Positions 25,905 through 34,014 of a stretch of 64,000 bases of DNA are shown here, piece after piece; positions within the stretch are counted from its first letter, which is position 1; each line of letters begins with the position of its first letter. Made by a program: the position numbers and the translations under genes. The stretch is from CAVXGU01 sp963761615 (GTDB lineage Bacteria > Acidobacteriota > Vicinamibacteria > Vicinamibacterales > CAVVIG01). The notes beneath the pieces are model-generated. The model was not told where the DNA came from. It saw only the letters and a list, made by a program, of their open reading frames with translations, and ran no database searches. The stretch spans positions 2,356,001-2,420,000 of the forward strand of contig CAVXGU010000003.1 of the NCBI GenBank assembly GCA_963761615.1. Direction: 5' to 3'.

Positions 25905-25910
25905 TATAAT
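25905..25910 (+). promoter_or_regulatory. -10 element abutting the GHMP kinase start
   Basis: Perfect TATAAT, 6 bases before GTG 25917, within the 24-base gap between nagZ (-) and the kinase (+). Transcription should start at the start codon itself. No SD. The nagZ promoter must overlap this short divergent region or lie inside the kinase gene. Confidence 0.5.
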
Positions 25911-25916
25911 CGGCCG

Positions 25917-26909
25917 GTGCAGCTCGACTCGTCCGCACCGACCCGCATCGATCTGGCGGGCGGCACGATCGACATCTGGCCTCTCTACCTGTCCCACCCG
26001 GGGGCGCAAACGCTCAACGCGGCGATCGACCTGCGGGCCCACGTCCGCGTGGCCTCGCGTGAGGCGCCCGGCGTGCGGCTCGAGGCGTCGGACATCGGCG
26101 CGGTCCACGACGCACCGACGTGGCGTGCCCTCGACGGGTCGGGCGCGGTTCCGCTCCTCGAGCGCTTCGCCCGGCACTACCGCCTGGATCGCGCGGTCGT
26201 GACCACGCGCGGCGAGTCCCCGGCGGGGGCCGGGATCGCCGGCTCGTCGGCGCTCGCGGTGGCGCTCGCGGGTGCGCTGGCGCGGTGGACCGGCGCCTCG
26301 CAGGAGCCTCGCGATCTCCTCGACGTCGCGATGAACGTCGAGTGCCAGACGATCCGGGTCCCGACGGGCGTGCAGGACTACCGCCCCGCGTTCTACGGCG
26401 GGATTGCGGCGATCGAGCTCGGCGTCGGCGGCGTCACGCGTGTCCCGCTGGACGTGGACGCCGCCGAACTGGAGCGGCGGATCGTCCTCGCCTACACCGG
26501 CGCGCCCCGCGAGTCCGGCACGAACAACTGGGAGATCACGAAGCGCCACATCGACGGCGACCGCCACGTCTTCGACTGTCTGGAGCGCATCCGGGACACG
26601 GCGGGCGCGATGCGCGAGGCGCTCTGCTGCGGGAACTGGGACGAAGTGGGCCGGCAGATCGGCGTGGAATGGGAGAACCGCAAGCGGCTGGCGCCTGGCG
26701 TCACGACTCCCCTCATCGACACGCTGATGGCGCGGGCCGCGCGGGCCGGCGCCACCGCGGCCAAGGTCTGCGGCGCCGGCGGCGGGGGCTGTCTGTTCTG
26801 TTACGCGCCGCCCGCGGCGCGCGAGGCGGTGGCCGCGGCGCTGGCCGCCGGCGGCGCCCGTCTCCTCGACTTCCGCTTCGACGCGCGAGGACTCACGTTC
26901 GAACCATGA
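25917..26909 (+). CDS. GHMP-family sugar kinase
   Basis: 330 aa. APTRIDLAGGTIDIWP is the GHMP N-terminal motif, SPAGAGIAGSSALAVAL (about 101-117) the ATP-binding glycine/serine loop, and KVCGAGGGGCLFCY (near 284-297) motif 3. Closest in style to heptose-7-phosphate kinase (HddA) and related sugar-1-kinases. Divergent from nagZ, so it may phosphorylate an amino sugar released in murein recycling; that is inference. GTG start without SD, leaderless by prediction. Its stop overlaps the next small gene (ATGA). Confidence 0.85.
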   Translation: MQLDSSAPTRIDLAGGTIDIWPLYLSHPGAQTLNAAIDLRAHVRVASREAPGVRLEASDIGAVHDAPTWRALDGSGAVPLLERFARHYRLDRAVVTTRGESPAGAGIAGSSALAVALAGALARWTGASQEPRDLLDVAMNVECQTIRVPTGVQDYRPAFYGGIAAIELGVGGVTRVPLDVDAAELERRIVLAYTGAPRESGTNNWEITKRHIDGDRHVFDCLERIRDTAGAMREALCCGNWDEVGRQIGVEWENRKRLAPGVTTPLIDTLMARAARAGATAAKVCGAGGGGCLFCYAPPAAREAVAAALAAGGARLLDFRFDARGLTFEP

Positions 26910-27157
26910 GCGACAAGTTCACCATCCTGACGCCGGAGGCGAAGATCGCCGAGATCAAGCGCCTCTACTACGCGACGACCAAGCGGACCATCCAGCAGGA
27001 CCTGGCGCGCGCCGTCCAGCTCCTCAAGTCGATGGAGACGGAGGACGAGCGCGAGCGGGCGGCCGTCTACATGGACGGGCTGTCGCAGATGCGATCGGAC
27101 TGGGGCCGTCAGGAACGCGCGAACGCCAGGCGCCCGAAGCGCCCGCCGCGCGCCTAG
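26906..27157 (+). CDS. Conserved small protein of unknown function
   Basis: 83 residues, translationally coupled to the kinase (ATGA overlap). Helical and charged, with IAEIKRLYYATTKRTIQQDL, LLKSMETEDERERAAVYMDGL and a basic C-terminus rich in Arg/Pro. No membrane segment, no metal site. Function unknown; the overlap suggests a link with the kinase. Confidence 0.6.
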   Translation: MSDKFTILTPEAKIAEIKRLYYATTKRTIQQDLARAVQLLKSMETEDERERAAVYMDGLSQMRSDWGRQERANARRPKRPPRA

Positions 27158-27170
27158 ACTAGAGCGTTTT

Positions 27171-27233
27171 CGAGATCGGTGTCGTCCCGAGATCGGTGTC
27201 GTCCCGAGATCGGTGTCGTCCCGAGATCGGTGT
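27171..27233 (+). repeat. 17-bp tandem repeat, about 3.7 copies
   Basis: Unit CGAGATCGGTGTCGTCC is repeated exactly at 27171, 27188 and 27205, with a partial copy at 27222-27233. It lies 14 bases after the small gene stop. Copies are identical, so the expansion is recent. Confidence 0.95.
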
Positions 27234-27237
27234 AGCC

Positions 27238-27255
27238 GCGGACCTTCAGGTCCGC
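27238..27255. repeat. Palindromic hairpin next to the tandem repeat
   Basis: GCGGACC-TTCA-GGTCCGC, a 7-bp perfect stem with a tetraloop, just after the tandem repeat and between convergent genes. It resembles REP-like palindromes dispersed in high-GC genomes, and could also help terminate transcription. Confidence 0.5.
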
Positions 27256-27316
27256 CAATACGAAGCCGACCTGAAGATCGTCCGCCACCGCGAAACGAAA
27301 ACCGCTCCAGGGGGCC

Positions 27317-28129
27317 TCAGCGATGGCTCGTCGCCGCCACCACGCGCTTCCTGGCGGCGACCCGCAGCGGCTCGGGCACGTTGCGGTCGACGGACAGTTG
27401 CTGCAGGTCGCGATCGTTCAGGCGCGACATCAGGTTGAGCGACACGGCGAGCGGCGTCTTCGGGTTCCGCGTGAGCGCCACCACGACGCCGTAGGTCTTG
27501 ATCCAGGCACGGTTGCTCGCGATGACCCGCAGCACGTCCTCGGAGACGCTCCCCATCCGGGCGTAGCCTTCGATCTCGCTCTCGCTGAGCTTCGGGCTGC
27601 TGAGCACGGCCATGGCAATCATCTTGTTCGGGTCGCGGATGAGCACCGCGCGCATCTCGCGCGTGCCGCGAAAGGCGGCCTTGAGGCGCTCGGTGAAGTT
27701 CATGGCCGCGAGCTTCTGCACCGCGCTCAGCTTCCGCTCGTCCTCGGTCGCCCCTTCGAGGTCCTCGCCCTCCTCCCACGCTTCGGCCTCGGCTTCCGCG
27801 GGGCCGATCAGGGGAAGCTCCGACAACTCCAACGTCGGGGTGCCCGCGTCGGAAGCCGGCACGATCCCGCGCCTGAGGAAGAATTCTCTGAGCGCGGCGG
27901 GGGTGTCCGATCGGCCGAGGTACGAGGCGAGCGGCCCCGCCGGCAGCCGTTCGATCGTCTCGTTCGCCGTCTGGCGGATCTCCGGGTCGGCATCGTCGAC
28001 GAGCAGCGCGAGGATGCTCAACTGCTCGAGCACGCGCGGGGCCAGCGCGCCCTGTGCCGCGAGCATGCGGACGTCGCGCGCGACCTCGCCGCGCCGGAAG
28101 AAGTCGAGGAGCGGCGTCGGCGCCGTCAT
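27317..28129 (-). CDS. Helical-repeat-like protein of unknown function
   Basis: 270 aa. Alpha-helical throughout, with repeated short helix pairs such as VLEQLSILALLVDDADPEIR and VLIRDPNKMIAMAVLSSPK and NRAWIKTYGVVVALTRNPK, which look like HEAT-type units. A Glu-rich acidic linker lies near residue 125. No catalytic motif. ATG 28129 overlaps the rodZ-like stop (ATGA), so it is probably co-translated with that gene. Function not known. Confidence 0.65.
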   Translation of the reverse strand: MTAPTPLLDFFRRGEVARDVRMLAAQGALAPRVLEQLSILALLVDDADPEIRQTANETIERLPAGPLASYLGRSDTPAALREFFLRRGIVPASDAGTPTLELSELPLIGPAEAEAEAWEEGEDLEGATEDERKLSAVQKLAAMNFTERLKAAFRGTREMRAVLIRDPNKMIAMAVLSSPKLSESEIEGYARMGSVSEDVLRVIASNRAWIKTYGVVVALTRNPKTPLAVSLNLMSRLNDRDLQQLSVDRNVPEPLRVAARKRVVAATSHR

Positions 28130-28947
28130 TGCGATGCGAGGAAATCGCCGAAGTTGGAGAGATTCAACTCGGCCGTCACCACCTGCCCGGCCCGCCCGAG
28201 CCCGCGGGCCGGCTGGCCGTTCACCGTCAGCGTCACGGCCGAGGCGTCGCCGAGCGTCAGCACCAGGACGCGGTGCGCGTCGAGGACTTCCCGCTCCCCG
28301 GTCGCCAGCAGGCGCTCGATCACCTTGTTGCCGTCGACGGTGGCCGACACCCAGCAGGGCCGCATAGCGACGAGGGCGACCGTCAGCGAGTCGGGCGTCG
28401 CGGCGGGCGCCGGCGGCGCGACGGGCGGGCCAATCGGGGCCACCGCCGGGTGGACGTTCTCCGCCGGTGGCGGCACGTCCAGCGGAGCGTTGTCCGCGGC
28501 CGGTGCGGAGACCTGGGGCACGTCGCGCACCGCCGACGCCGCCCGCTCCTTCGCGCCGAAGTAGAGGAGCAGGCCGACCAGCGGCACGCTGACGACGGCC
28601 AGCCACAGGAACGTGGTGGCCATGCGCCGATCGCTCTCGTGCGCCTCGAAATCCACCGGATTGGTCGAGGGGTGCCCGGCCGCCACCGACTCGTGCTCCG
28701 GAAAGAGCGCCATGAAGTCCTTGATCGTGGCCTCCGGATCGAGTCCCACCTCGACGGCGTACGAACGCACGAACGCCCGGCTGAAGATCCCGCCGGGCAG
28801 GCGCGACACGTCGTTGCGCTCGAGTGCCTCGAGCGCCGACAGGGAGATCTTCGTGGAGTTGGCGATCTGGCGCAGCGTCACGCCGCGCCGCTCGCGAGCC
28901 TCTCGCAGACGGGAACCGAAGTCGTTGGCCGGTCGATCCGTGGACAT
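28126..28947 (-). CDS. RodZ-like HTH membrane protein
   Basis: 273 aa. An N-terminal XRE/HTH_25 domain (SRLREARERRGVTLRQIANSTKI) with the RodZ hallmark LPGGIFSRAFVRSYAVEVGLDP, one transmembrane helix at about 110-127, a Pro/Ala-rich periplasmic linker, and a C-terminal DUF4115 beta domain. RodZ links MreB to the wall synthesis machinery. No mreB or rod genes are present here. Coupled to the helical-repeat gene by ATGA. Confidence 0.85.
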   Translation of the reverse strand: MSTDRPANDFGSRLREARERRGVTLRQIANSTKISLSALEALERNDVSRLPGGIFSRAFVRSYAVEVGLDPEATIKDFMALFPEHESVAAGHPSTNPVDFEAHESDRRMATTFLWLAVVSVPLVGLLLYFGAKERAASAVRDVPQVSAPAADNAPLDVPPPAENVHPAVAPIGPPVAPPAPAATPDSLTVALVAMRPCWVSATVDGNKVIERLLATGEREVLDAHRVLVLTLGDASAVTLTVNGQPARGLGRAGQVVTAELNLSNFGDFLASQ

Positions 28948-29007
28948 GCCGGGGGAATTTCGTCGCTTACGCGTTGCCGCCTATGTTAGGAAGCGCATGC
29001 AGTACTG

Positions 29008-29694
29008 TCAAACCAGTCCAAACGACGCGCGAAACGCGGCGGTCACCTCGTCGATCGATCCCACGCCACAGCCGCGCTCGTTCCCCGCGCCGCCGGAGAC
29101 GAACGCCCCGATCGCCGCGATTCCCGCGGCGCCGGTCGCGGCCACCGCCGCACCGCGGTCGACCGTGATCCCGCCGATCGCGAGCACCGGCACGCGGGCC
29201 GCCGCCACCACGGCGGCGAGGCCGTCGGTCCCGAGGCACCTCGTCGCGTCCGGCTTCGAGGCCGAGGCGAACACGGTGCCGGCAATCAGGTAGTCGAGCG
29301 GCCCCGGATCCGCCGCGAGATCGGCGGCACCGTGGACGGATCGCCCGATCAGGAACGGGCCCGCCACCAGTTCCCGGACCCGCGCCGACGCCATCGAGTC
29401 CCCGCGCAGATGCACGCCGTCGGCGCCGGCCGCAATCGCCACGTCGAGGCGATCGTTCACGATCACGCGGGTCCGCGATCCGCGCGAGAGCGAGACGGCC
29501 GCGCCCACGACCGCGTAGAGGTCGGCCGCCTCGAATCCGGGCTCGCGAATCTGCAGGAGATCGACGCCGGCCTCGACGGCCCGCCGGGCGAGCTCCAGGA
29601 GGCATGCCCGGGGGTCGGCTCCCGCCCGTGCCAGCCGGTGTGCGTCCGAGACCACGCAGACGATCGGCGCCTCGAGGGCGGGCCCCGGCCTCAC
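29008..29694 (-). CDS. thiE: Thiamine phosphate synthase
   Basis: Joins HMP-PP and thiazole phosphate to make thiamine phosphate. 228 aa, TIM barrel. DLLQIREPG, VIVNDRLDVAIAAGADGVHL, FLIGRSVH and DYLIAGTVFASASKPD follow the ThiE/TenI strand order, and VLAIGGIT closes the phosphate site. TenI-like regulators look similar, so a non-catalytic role is possible. GTG 29694 overlaps the preceding membrane gene (GTGA). Confidence 0.85.
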   Translation of the reverse strand: MRPGPALEAPIVCVVSDAHRLARAGADPRACLLELARRAVEAGVDLLQIREPGFEAADLYAVVGAAVSLSRGSRTRVIVNDRLDVAIAAGADGVHLRGDSMASARVRELVAGPFLIGRSVHGAADLAADPGPLDYLIAGTVFASASKPDATRCLGTDGLAAVVAAARVPVLAIGGITVDRGAAVAATGAAGIAAIGAFVSGGAGNERGCGVGSIDEVTAAFRASFGLV

Positions 29695-30020
29695 GGCAGC
29701 GGCTGGCGATCGCCGACCGGCGGCCGGCGCTCCTCCCGGACGACGACGAGGCCCAGGAGATCGCTCAGTCCGGCGACGATGTTCACGACGCCGAGGCCCG
29801 TGACCGCGCCCCGGACGAAGTCGTTGGTGACGAAGACGCGAATCACGGGCCAGCGAATCGCGAAGTAGTTCCGATCCCAGAACCCCGACCACGGCAGCAC
29901 CAGCAGCAGCAGTCCGACTTCGAGGAAGAACGCGATGAAAATGAGTCGTCGGATCAGGACCCTACCCTCTCGTCCGTCGTGGCGACGTGCGGCGTCCCCG
30001 CGCGGCCGGGTCGCGACCAC
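29691..30020 (-). CDS. Small membrane protein of unknown function
   Basis: 109 aa as an open frame. Two hydrophobic helices (LIFIAFFLEVGLLLLVLPW and a weaker one around AVTGLGVVNIVAGLSDLLGL) with an aromatic/charged loop between. GTG 30020 lies inside the TPR gene; the true start may be nearer the first helix, with CTG the only candidate there. Located between the TPR gene and thiE. Unknown function. Confidence 0.55.
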   Translation of the reverse strand: MVATRPRGDAARRHDGREGRVLIRRLIFIAFFLEVGLLLLVLPWSGFWDRNYFAIRWPVIRVFVTNDFVRGAVTGLGVVNIVAGLSDLLGLVVVREERRPPVGDRQPLP

Positions 30021-31092
30021 TGCCGGTCGGCGCCTGGAGCTCCCTCGTCACGGCGAGCGCCCGCGAGGTCTGTCCGGCCTCTTCGAGCGTTGCCGCAAGC
30101 TCGTACCGCATGGCGCGGCCTTCGTCCGGCGTGGGCGCCGGCGCCCGCGCGGCGCGATCGAACCACTCGATCGCCGGGGCCAGCCGACCTTCCTGCCGGT
30201 GAATCCGAGCCGCCGCGGCGGCGCCCACGAAGCGCAGCGCGGGATGTCGCGCCGCCTCCTCGAACGCCGCCACCGCCTCGTCGGCGCGGCCCTCGCCGCT
30301 CAGCCTCAGACCCCGCTCGTACGCCGCCTGCGCCGCACCCAGACGGCTCTTGCGAGCGGCCTCGTCGCGGAGAACCGCCAGCGTGGCCTCCAGCGTGGGC
30401 TCTTCGATCGGCACCGGCGGCACCGGCGCCGCCGCGTCCCTGTCGACGACCGTCAGCTCGATCCCGTCGTAAGTCCCGATCGCCTCGAGCGCGCGCTCGA
30501 ACTCGTCCAGCGGGACGCCGGCCCCGGCTTCCTCGGCCCGTGCGGGGGCGGGCGACGCGTGTTCGGGGGGCCGCGAGTCGACCGGCGTCGACCCCTGAAC
30601 CTCTGGTTCGGCCTCGGGCGCGGGGTCGTCTCGGTCGGCGGCCGTCTCGGCCGGCGCGTCGAGAGCCGCCAGGCGCGCGCGAATCTGCTCGAGACCCTCT
30701 CGATCGCCGCGCCGGACCAGATACTCGGCGGCCGCGTCGAGGTGTGCGCGCGCGTCGGCCGTCAGCTCCAGCTCTCCGGCGACGCGGGCCGCCTCCACGA
30801 GCGCGCGCACGTTGTCGGGCTCCAGCTTGAGGACCTTCTTGTAGACCGCCGCGGCCTTGTGCAGGAAACCCTGTGCCCGCAGGCCCCGCGCCATCTGGCC
30901 GTACTGCTCGACGGCCTGGTCGACGCGTCCGACGCGGACGTACAGGTCGCCGAGGAGGTTGGCCGTGTTCCAGTCGCCGGGCCGTTCGGCGACCGCGCGC
31001 TCGTACTCCGCAATCGCGAGATCGACCTTGCCCTGCCGGAGCAGGTTCCCGGCGTTGCGAAGAATGGCGCCGCGATCGATGCCCACGGTCAC
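29962..31092 (-). CDS. TPR protein
   Basis: 376 aa. TPR units cover about 8-125 (GKVDLAIAEYERAVAERPGDW, GFLHKAAAVYKKVLKLEPDN) and again in the C-terminal third, separated by a long acidic Pro/Glu-rich linker. No signal peptide. Probably a cytoplasmic scaffold. GTG 31092 is two bases from the rnhB stop; GTG 31086 is also possible. It overlaps the next membrane gene. Confidence 0.75.
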   Translation of the reverse strand: MTVGIDRGAILRNAGNLLRQGKVDLAIAEYERAVAERPGDWNTANLLGDLYVRVGRVDQAVEQYGQMARGLRAQGFLHKAAAVYKKVLKLEPDNVRALVEAARVAGELELTADARAHLDAAAEYLVRRGDREGLEQIRARLAALDAPAETAADRDDPAPEAEPEVQGSTPVDSRPPEHASPAPARAEEAGAGVPLDEFERALEAIGTYDGIELTVVDRDAAAPVPPVPIEEPTLEATLAVLRDEAARKSRLGAAQAAYERGLRLSGEGRADEAVAAFEEAARHPALRFVGAAAAARIHRQEGRLAPAIEWFDRAARAPAPTPDEGRAMRYELAATLEEAGQTSRALAVTRELQAPTGSGRDPAARGRRTSPRRTRG

Positions 31093-31093
31093 G

Positions 31094-31717
31094 TCAGTCC
31101 ATCGTATCAAACAGCGTCGGAGGCCGGAACGATCGACGGTGCGCAGCGGAATACCCGAACTTCGACACGGCGTCCAGATGCTCGGCGGTCGCATAGCCCT
31201 TGTGCCGGTCGAAACCGTAGCGCGGATCGGTCCGGTGCAGCTCGCACATCTGGCGATCCCGCGTGACCTTCGCGACGATCGACGCGGCGGCAATCGCCGC
31301 GCACCGCCGATCCCCGTGCACCACACCGCGCTGCGCCATCGGCAGCGCCGGCACGCGGAACGCGTCGACCAGGACGATGTCGGGCAGCGGCGCGAGGGCC
31401 AGCACCGCACGCTGCATCGCGCGCAGCGACGCCTGGTGGATGTTGTAGGTATCGATTTCCGACGGATCGGCACCCGCGACCGCCCACGCGATCGCGTCGC
31501 GGACGATCAGGTCGTAGAGCCGCTCGCGCTCGGCGGGCGGCACCACCTTCGAGTCGGAGACGCCGGGAATCCTGCGATCCGGGTGGAGCACCACGGCCGC
31601 CGCGACGACGGGGCCGGCCAGGCAGCCCCGCCCGACCTCGTCGACGCCGGCCACGTGCACGAACCCGACGCGCCGCAGCGCGTTCTCGAGGGTGCGAGTG
31701 GCCGGGACCCGGGACAT
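31094..31717 (-). CDS. rnhB: Ribonuclease HII
   Basis: Cleaves RNA in RNA-DNA hybrids and at single ribonucleotides. 207 aa. VAGVDEVGRGCLAGPVVAAAV holds the first two metal-binding acidic residues, DAFRVPALP the third Asp, and AAASIVAKVTRD and GFDRHKGYAT are further conserved blocks. Follows rplS by 14 bases in the ffh-rpsP-rimM-trmD-rplS-rnhB series. Confidence 0.95.
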   Translation of the reverse strand: MSRVPATRTLENALRRVGFVHVAGVDEVGRGCLAGPVVAAAVVLHPDRRIPGVSDSKVVPPAERERLYDLIVRDAIAWAVAGADPSEIDTYNIHQASLRAMQRAVLALAPLPDIVLVDAFRVPALPMAQRGVVHGDRRCAAIAAASIVAKVTRDRQMCELHRTDPRYGFDRHKGYATAEHLDAVSKFGYSAAHRRSFRPPTLFDTMD

Positions 31718-31731
31718 GCGGTCGGTCCCGA

Positions 31732-32091
31732 TCAGGCCTGCGACTTCGTCTCCCGGGTACTGTCCCGCATACGGGCGGCCTTGCCCCGCAGCCCGCGCAG
31801 GTAGTAGAGCTTCGCGCGCCGCACCTTCGCGGACCGCACGACCTCGACCTTCTGAATCGTTGGCGAGTGCAGCGGAAAGATCCGCTCGACGCCCTGTCCG
31901 AACGACACCTTCCGCACGGTGAACGACGCGCGCGCGCCGCCCCGGTGCATGCCGATGACGACGCCCTCGAAGATCTGGATGCGCTCCTTGTCGCCCTCGC
32001 GCACCTTCACGTGCACGCGGACCGTGTCCCCCGACCGCATTGCCGGCCGCTCGGTCAGCTGTGGCTGCTCCACCGTGTCAATCGCGCCCAT
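31732..32091 (-). CDS. rplS: 50S ribosomal protein L19
   Basis: bL19, 119 aa. SGDTVRVHVKVREGDKERIQ, FEGVVIGMHRGGARASFTVRK and VRRAKLYYLRGLRGKAARM are diagnostic. ATG 32091 lies inside the trmD 3' end (14-base overlap) with GGAG just ahead. Standard rpsP-rimM-trmD-rplS order. Confidence 0.97.
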   Translation of the reverse strand: MGAIDTVEQPQLTERPAMRSGDTVRVHVKVREGDKERIQIFEGVVIGMHRGGARASFTVRKVSFGQGVERIFPLHSPTIQKVEVVRSAKVRRAKLYYLRGLRGKAARMRDSTRETKSQA

Positions 32092-32851
32092 GCCCCACTC
32101 CTTCGCCGCGCTCGGCGGCCAGTTCCCGCAGAATCTCCCGTTCTTCCTCGTCGAGCTCGGCGTCCCGCAGCAGATCCGGCCGCCGTTCGAGCGTCCGGCC
32201 CACCGCGGCCCGCTTGCGCCATCGCCGGATCTCGGCGTGGTTCCCCGACAGCAGCACGTCCGGCACCCGCAGGGCCTCGCCCGCCGCGCCCGCGATCTCG
32301 GCCGGCCGCGTGTACTGCGGATGATCCAGCAGCCCGCGGCTGAACGAGTCGTGCTCGACCGATTGATCGTCCCCGACGACGCCCGGCACCAGCCGGGCGA
32401 CCGCATCGGCGACGACCAGGGCGGGCAGTTCCCCGCCGCTCAGCACGTAGTCGCCGATCGACAGCTCGCCGTCGACCCTCGCATGAACCCGTTCGTCCAC
32501 GCCTTCGTAGCGTCCGCACACCAGCACCAGGTGGGGCGCCTCGCTCAACTCCCGCGCCACGGCCTGCGTCAACCGTCGCCCCTGCGGCGACATCAGCAGC
32601 ACCGTCAGCGGCCGCCCGCGCTCGGCCTCGATCGCGTCGAGCGCGCGGAAGATCGGCCCGGGCTTCAGCACCATGCCCGGTCCGCCGCCGTACGGCACGT
32701 CGTCGACGACCCGGTGCCGATCCGTCGTGAAATCCCGCAGATCCCGCACCTTCACGTCGAGCGTGCCGCTCGCGATCGCCCGGCCGACGACCCCGGCCTG
32801 GAGGGTCGGCTCGACCATCGCCGGAAAGATTGTGACGATGTCGAGCGTCAT
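32078..32851 (-). CDS. trmD: tRNA (guanine37-N1)-methyltransferase
   Basis: Methylates G37 of tRNAs to prevent frameshifting. 257 aa. SPOUT trefoil-knot motifs: VPYGGGPGMVLKP, LVCGRYEGVDERV and IGDYVLSGGELPALV; the catalytic DHPQYTRP segment follows. Ten bases after rimM and overlapping rplS by 14. Confidence 0.97.
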   Translation of the reverse strand: MTLDIVTIFPAMVEPTLQAGVVGRAIASGTLDVKVRDLRDFTTDRHRVVDDVPYGGGPGMVLKPGPIFRALDAIEAERGRPLTVLLMSPQGRRLTQAVARELSEAPHLVLVCGRYEGVDERVHARVDGELSIGDYVLSGGELPALVVADAVARLVPGVVGDDQSVEHDSFSRGLLDHPQYTRPAEIAGAAGEALRVPDVLLSGNHAEIRRWRKRAAVGRTLERRPDLLRDAELDEEEREILRELAAERGEGVGHGRD

Positions 32852-32861
32852 GCCAGCCCGT

Positions 32862-33386
32862 TCACCCGTTCAGCTCGAGCAGCCCCTCCGGCGGGTCGAT
32901 CACGATCCGCCGCGCCTCGAGATCCACGGCCACGCAGATGCCCCCCGCGAGCGGCACCAGCACCTCGCGGCCGTCGGCCTCGACCACCAGCTGATCGCCG
33001 CCGGGCAGGCCGTCGACCCGTCTGACGACGCCGACCGCCTGGCCCGACCGCGTGGCCACCCGGCATCCGACCAGGTCGTGCCGGAAGTACGTCCCCGGCG
33101 GGAGCGGCGCGAGCCGATCCATCGGCACCCGCAGTTCGAGGCCGGCCAGCCGCTCGGCGTCGTTCATCGAGTCGACGCCGGAGATGCCGACGATGGGACG
33201 GCCGCGATGAAAGCGAACCGCCGTGACCGTCAGCGGCACCACGCGCCCCTCCCGCTCGACGAACAGCTCCGAACCGGGCTGGAAGCGCTGCTCCGGAAAG
33301 TCCGACTCCGAGTCGAGGATGACCTGCCCCTTGTTGCCGTGCGTCCGGGCGATCCGGCCGACGACCGCCATGTCGTCCCAGCGCAC
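32862..33386 (-). CDS. rimM: Ribosome maturation factor RimM
   Basis: Assembly factor for the 30S head, binds S19. 174 aa. VVGRIARTHGNKGQVIL opens the RimM fold, and a C-terminal PRC barrel is seen (LVGCRVATRSGQAVGVVRRV and IDPPEGLLEL). GTG 33386 is taken; ATG 33371 is an alternative. Between khpA and trmD, as usual. Confidence 0.93.
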   Translation of the reverse strand: MRWDDMAVVGRIARTHGNKGQVILDSESDFPEQRFQPGSELFVEREGRVVPLTVTAVRFHRGRPIVGISGVDSMNDAERLAGLELRVPMDRLAPLPPGTYFRHDLVGCRVATRSGQAVGVVRRVDGLPGGDQLVVEADGREVLVPLAGGICVAVDLEARRIVIDPPEGLLELNG

Positions 33387-33395
33387 CGGGAACGC

Positions 33396-33656
33396 CTAGG
33401 CCCGCCGCGGGCTGTCGCGGACCTCGAGCGTCACCGTCTTGCCGGCCTTCTCGCCGGCGAGCGCCGCGAGCGTCCGCAGCGCGGCGATCGTGCGGCCCTG
33501 CCGGCCAATGACCTTCCCCGCGTCGCTCGGCGCCAGGAACACTTCGACGAGCGTCCGCGGGCCGTGCTGTGACTCGACGACTCGCACCTCGTCGGGCTGA
33601 TCGACGAGCGCGCGGGCCAGCACCTCGACGACGGCGGCGACGCCCGTGTCAGGCAC
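33396..33656 (-). CDS. khpA: KH-domain RNA-binding protein KhpA
   Basis: 86 aa, a single KH domain with the GxxG loop in APSDAGKVIGRQGRTIAALR. Its place between rpsP and rimM is the standard KhpA locus. Starts at GTG 33656, overlapping the rpsP stop by 8 bases. Binds RNA together with KhpB in other bacteria. Confidence 0.92.
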   Translation of the reverse strand: MPDTGVAAVVEVLARALVDQPDEVRVVESQHGPRTLVEVFLAPSDAGKVIGRQGRTIAALRTLAALAGEKAGKTVTLEVRDSPRRA

Positions 33657-33939
33657 CGGCGGCCTCGCTGTCCGGCGCGACCGGCTGCGGGGCCGCCGGC
33701 TCGGGCGTCAGGTGACGGGCGACGAGGGTTCGCACCGAGTCCGACGGCCGCGCGCCCTTCCCGACCCAGTAGTCGTACCGGGCGCGGTCGACCTTGACGA
33801 CCGCCGGCCGGCTGCGGGGGTTGTAGTGGCCGAGAATTTCCACGAAGCTGCTGTCGCGGGCCGCGCGTGAGTCGGTGACCACCACGCGGAAGAACGGGCG
33901 CTTCTTCGAACCGGCCCGTCGCAGACGAATTGCTACCAT
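33649..33939 (-). CDS. rpsP: 30S ribosomal protein S16
   Basis: bS16, 96 aa. MVAIRLRRAGSKKRPFFRVVV and LGHYNPR are diagnostic; the C-terminus is Ala/Pro-rich. ATG 33939 has GGAG about 9 bases upstream. A T-arm-like hairpin precedes it (see rejected items). Confidence 0.96.
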   Translation of the reverse strand: MVAIRLRRAGSKKRPFFRVVVTDSRAARDSSFVEILGHYNPRSRPAVVKVDRARYDYWVGKGARPSDSVRTLVARHLTPEPAAPQPVAPDSEAAGA

Positions 33940-34014
33940 GACCGACGCTCCTTGAGACGGATCCGGGCCTCGAACCCGGACCGAAACTACGCTGCGCGCG
34001 AAATCGAGGGGCCG

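Noticed and set aside
24792..26567. Upstream extension of nagZ across the kinase
   Set aside because: The extension is antisense to the GHMP kinase; ATG 25892 gives the normal NagZ N-terminus.
27171..27233. 17-bp repeats as CRISPR or iterons
   Set aside because: No spacers, no replication or partition genes nearby; a simple tandem repeat.
29008..29694. TenI regulator instead of ThiE
   Set aside because: Substrate motifs are compatible with ThiE and no thiamine-regulated neighbours point to TenI, so ThiE is kept with reduced confidence.
33960..34000. T-arm-like hairpin (CCGGG-TTCGAGG-CCCGG on the minus strand) as a tRNA
   Set aside because: Stem and loop look like a T arm, but no acceptor, D or anticodon arm can be built around it and no CCA follows. 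Treated as a hairpin in the rpsP leader or a tRNA-like fragment.
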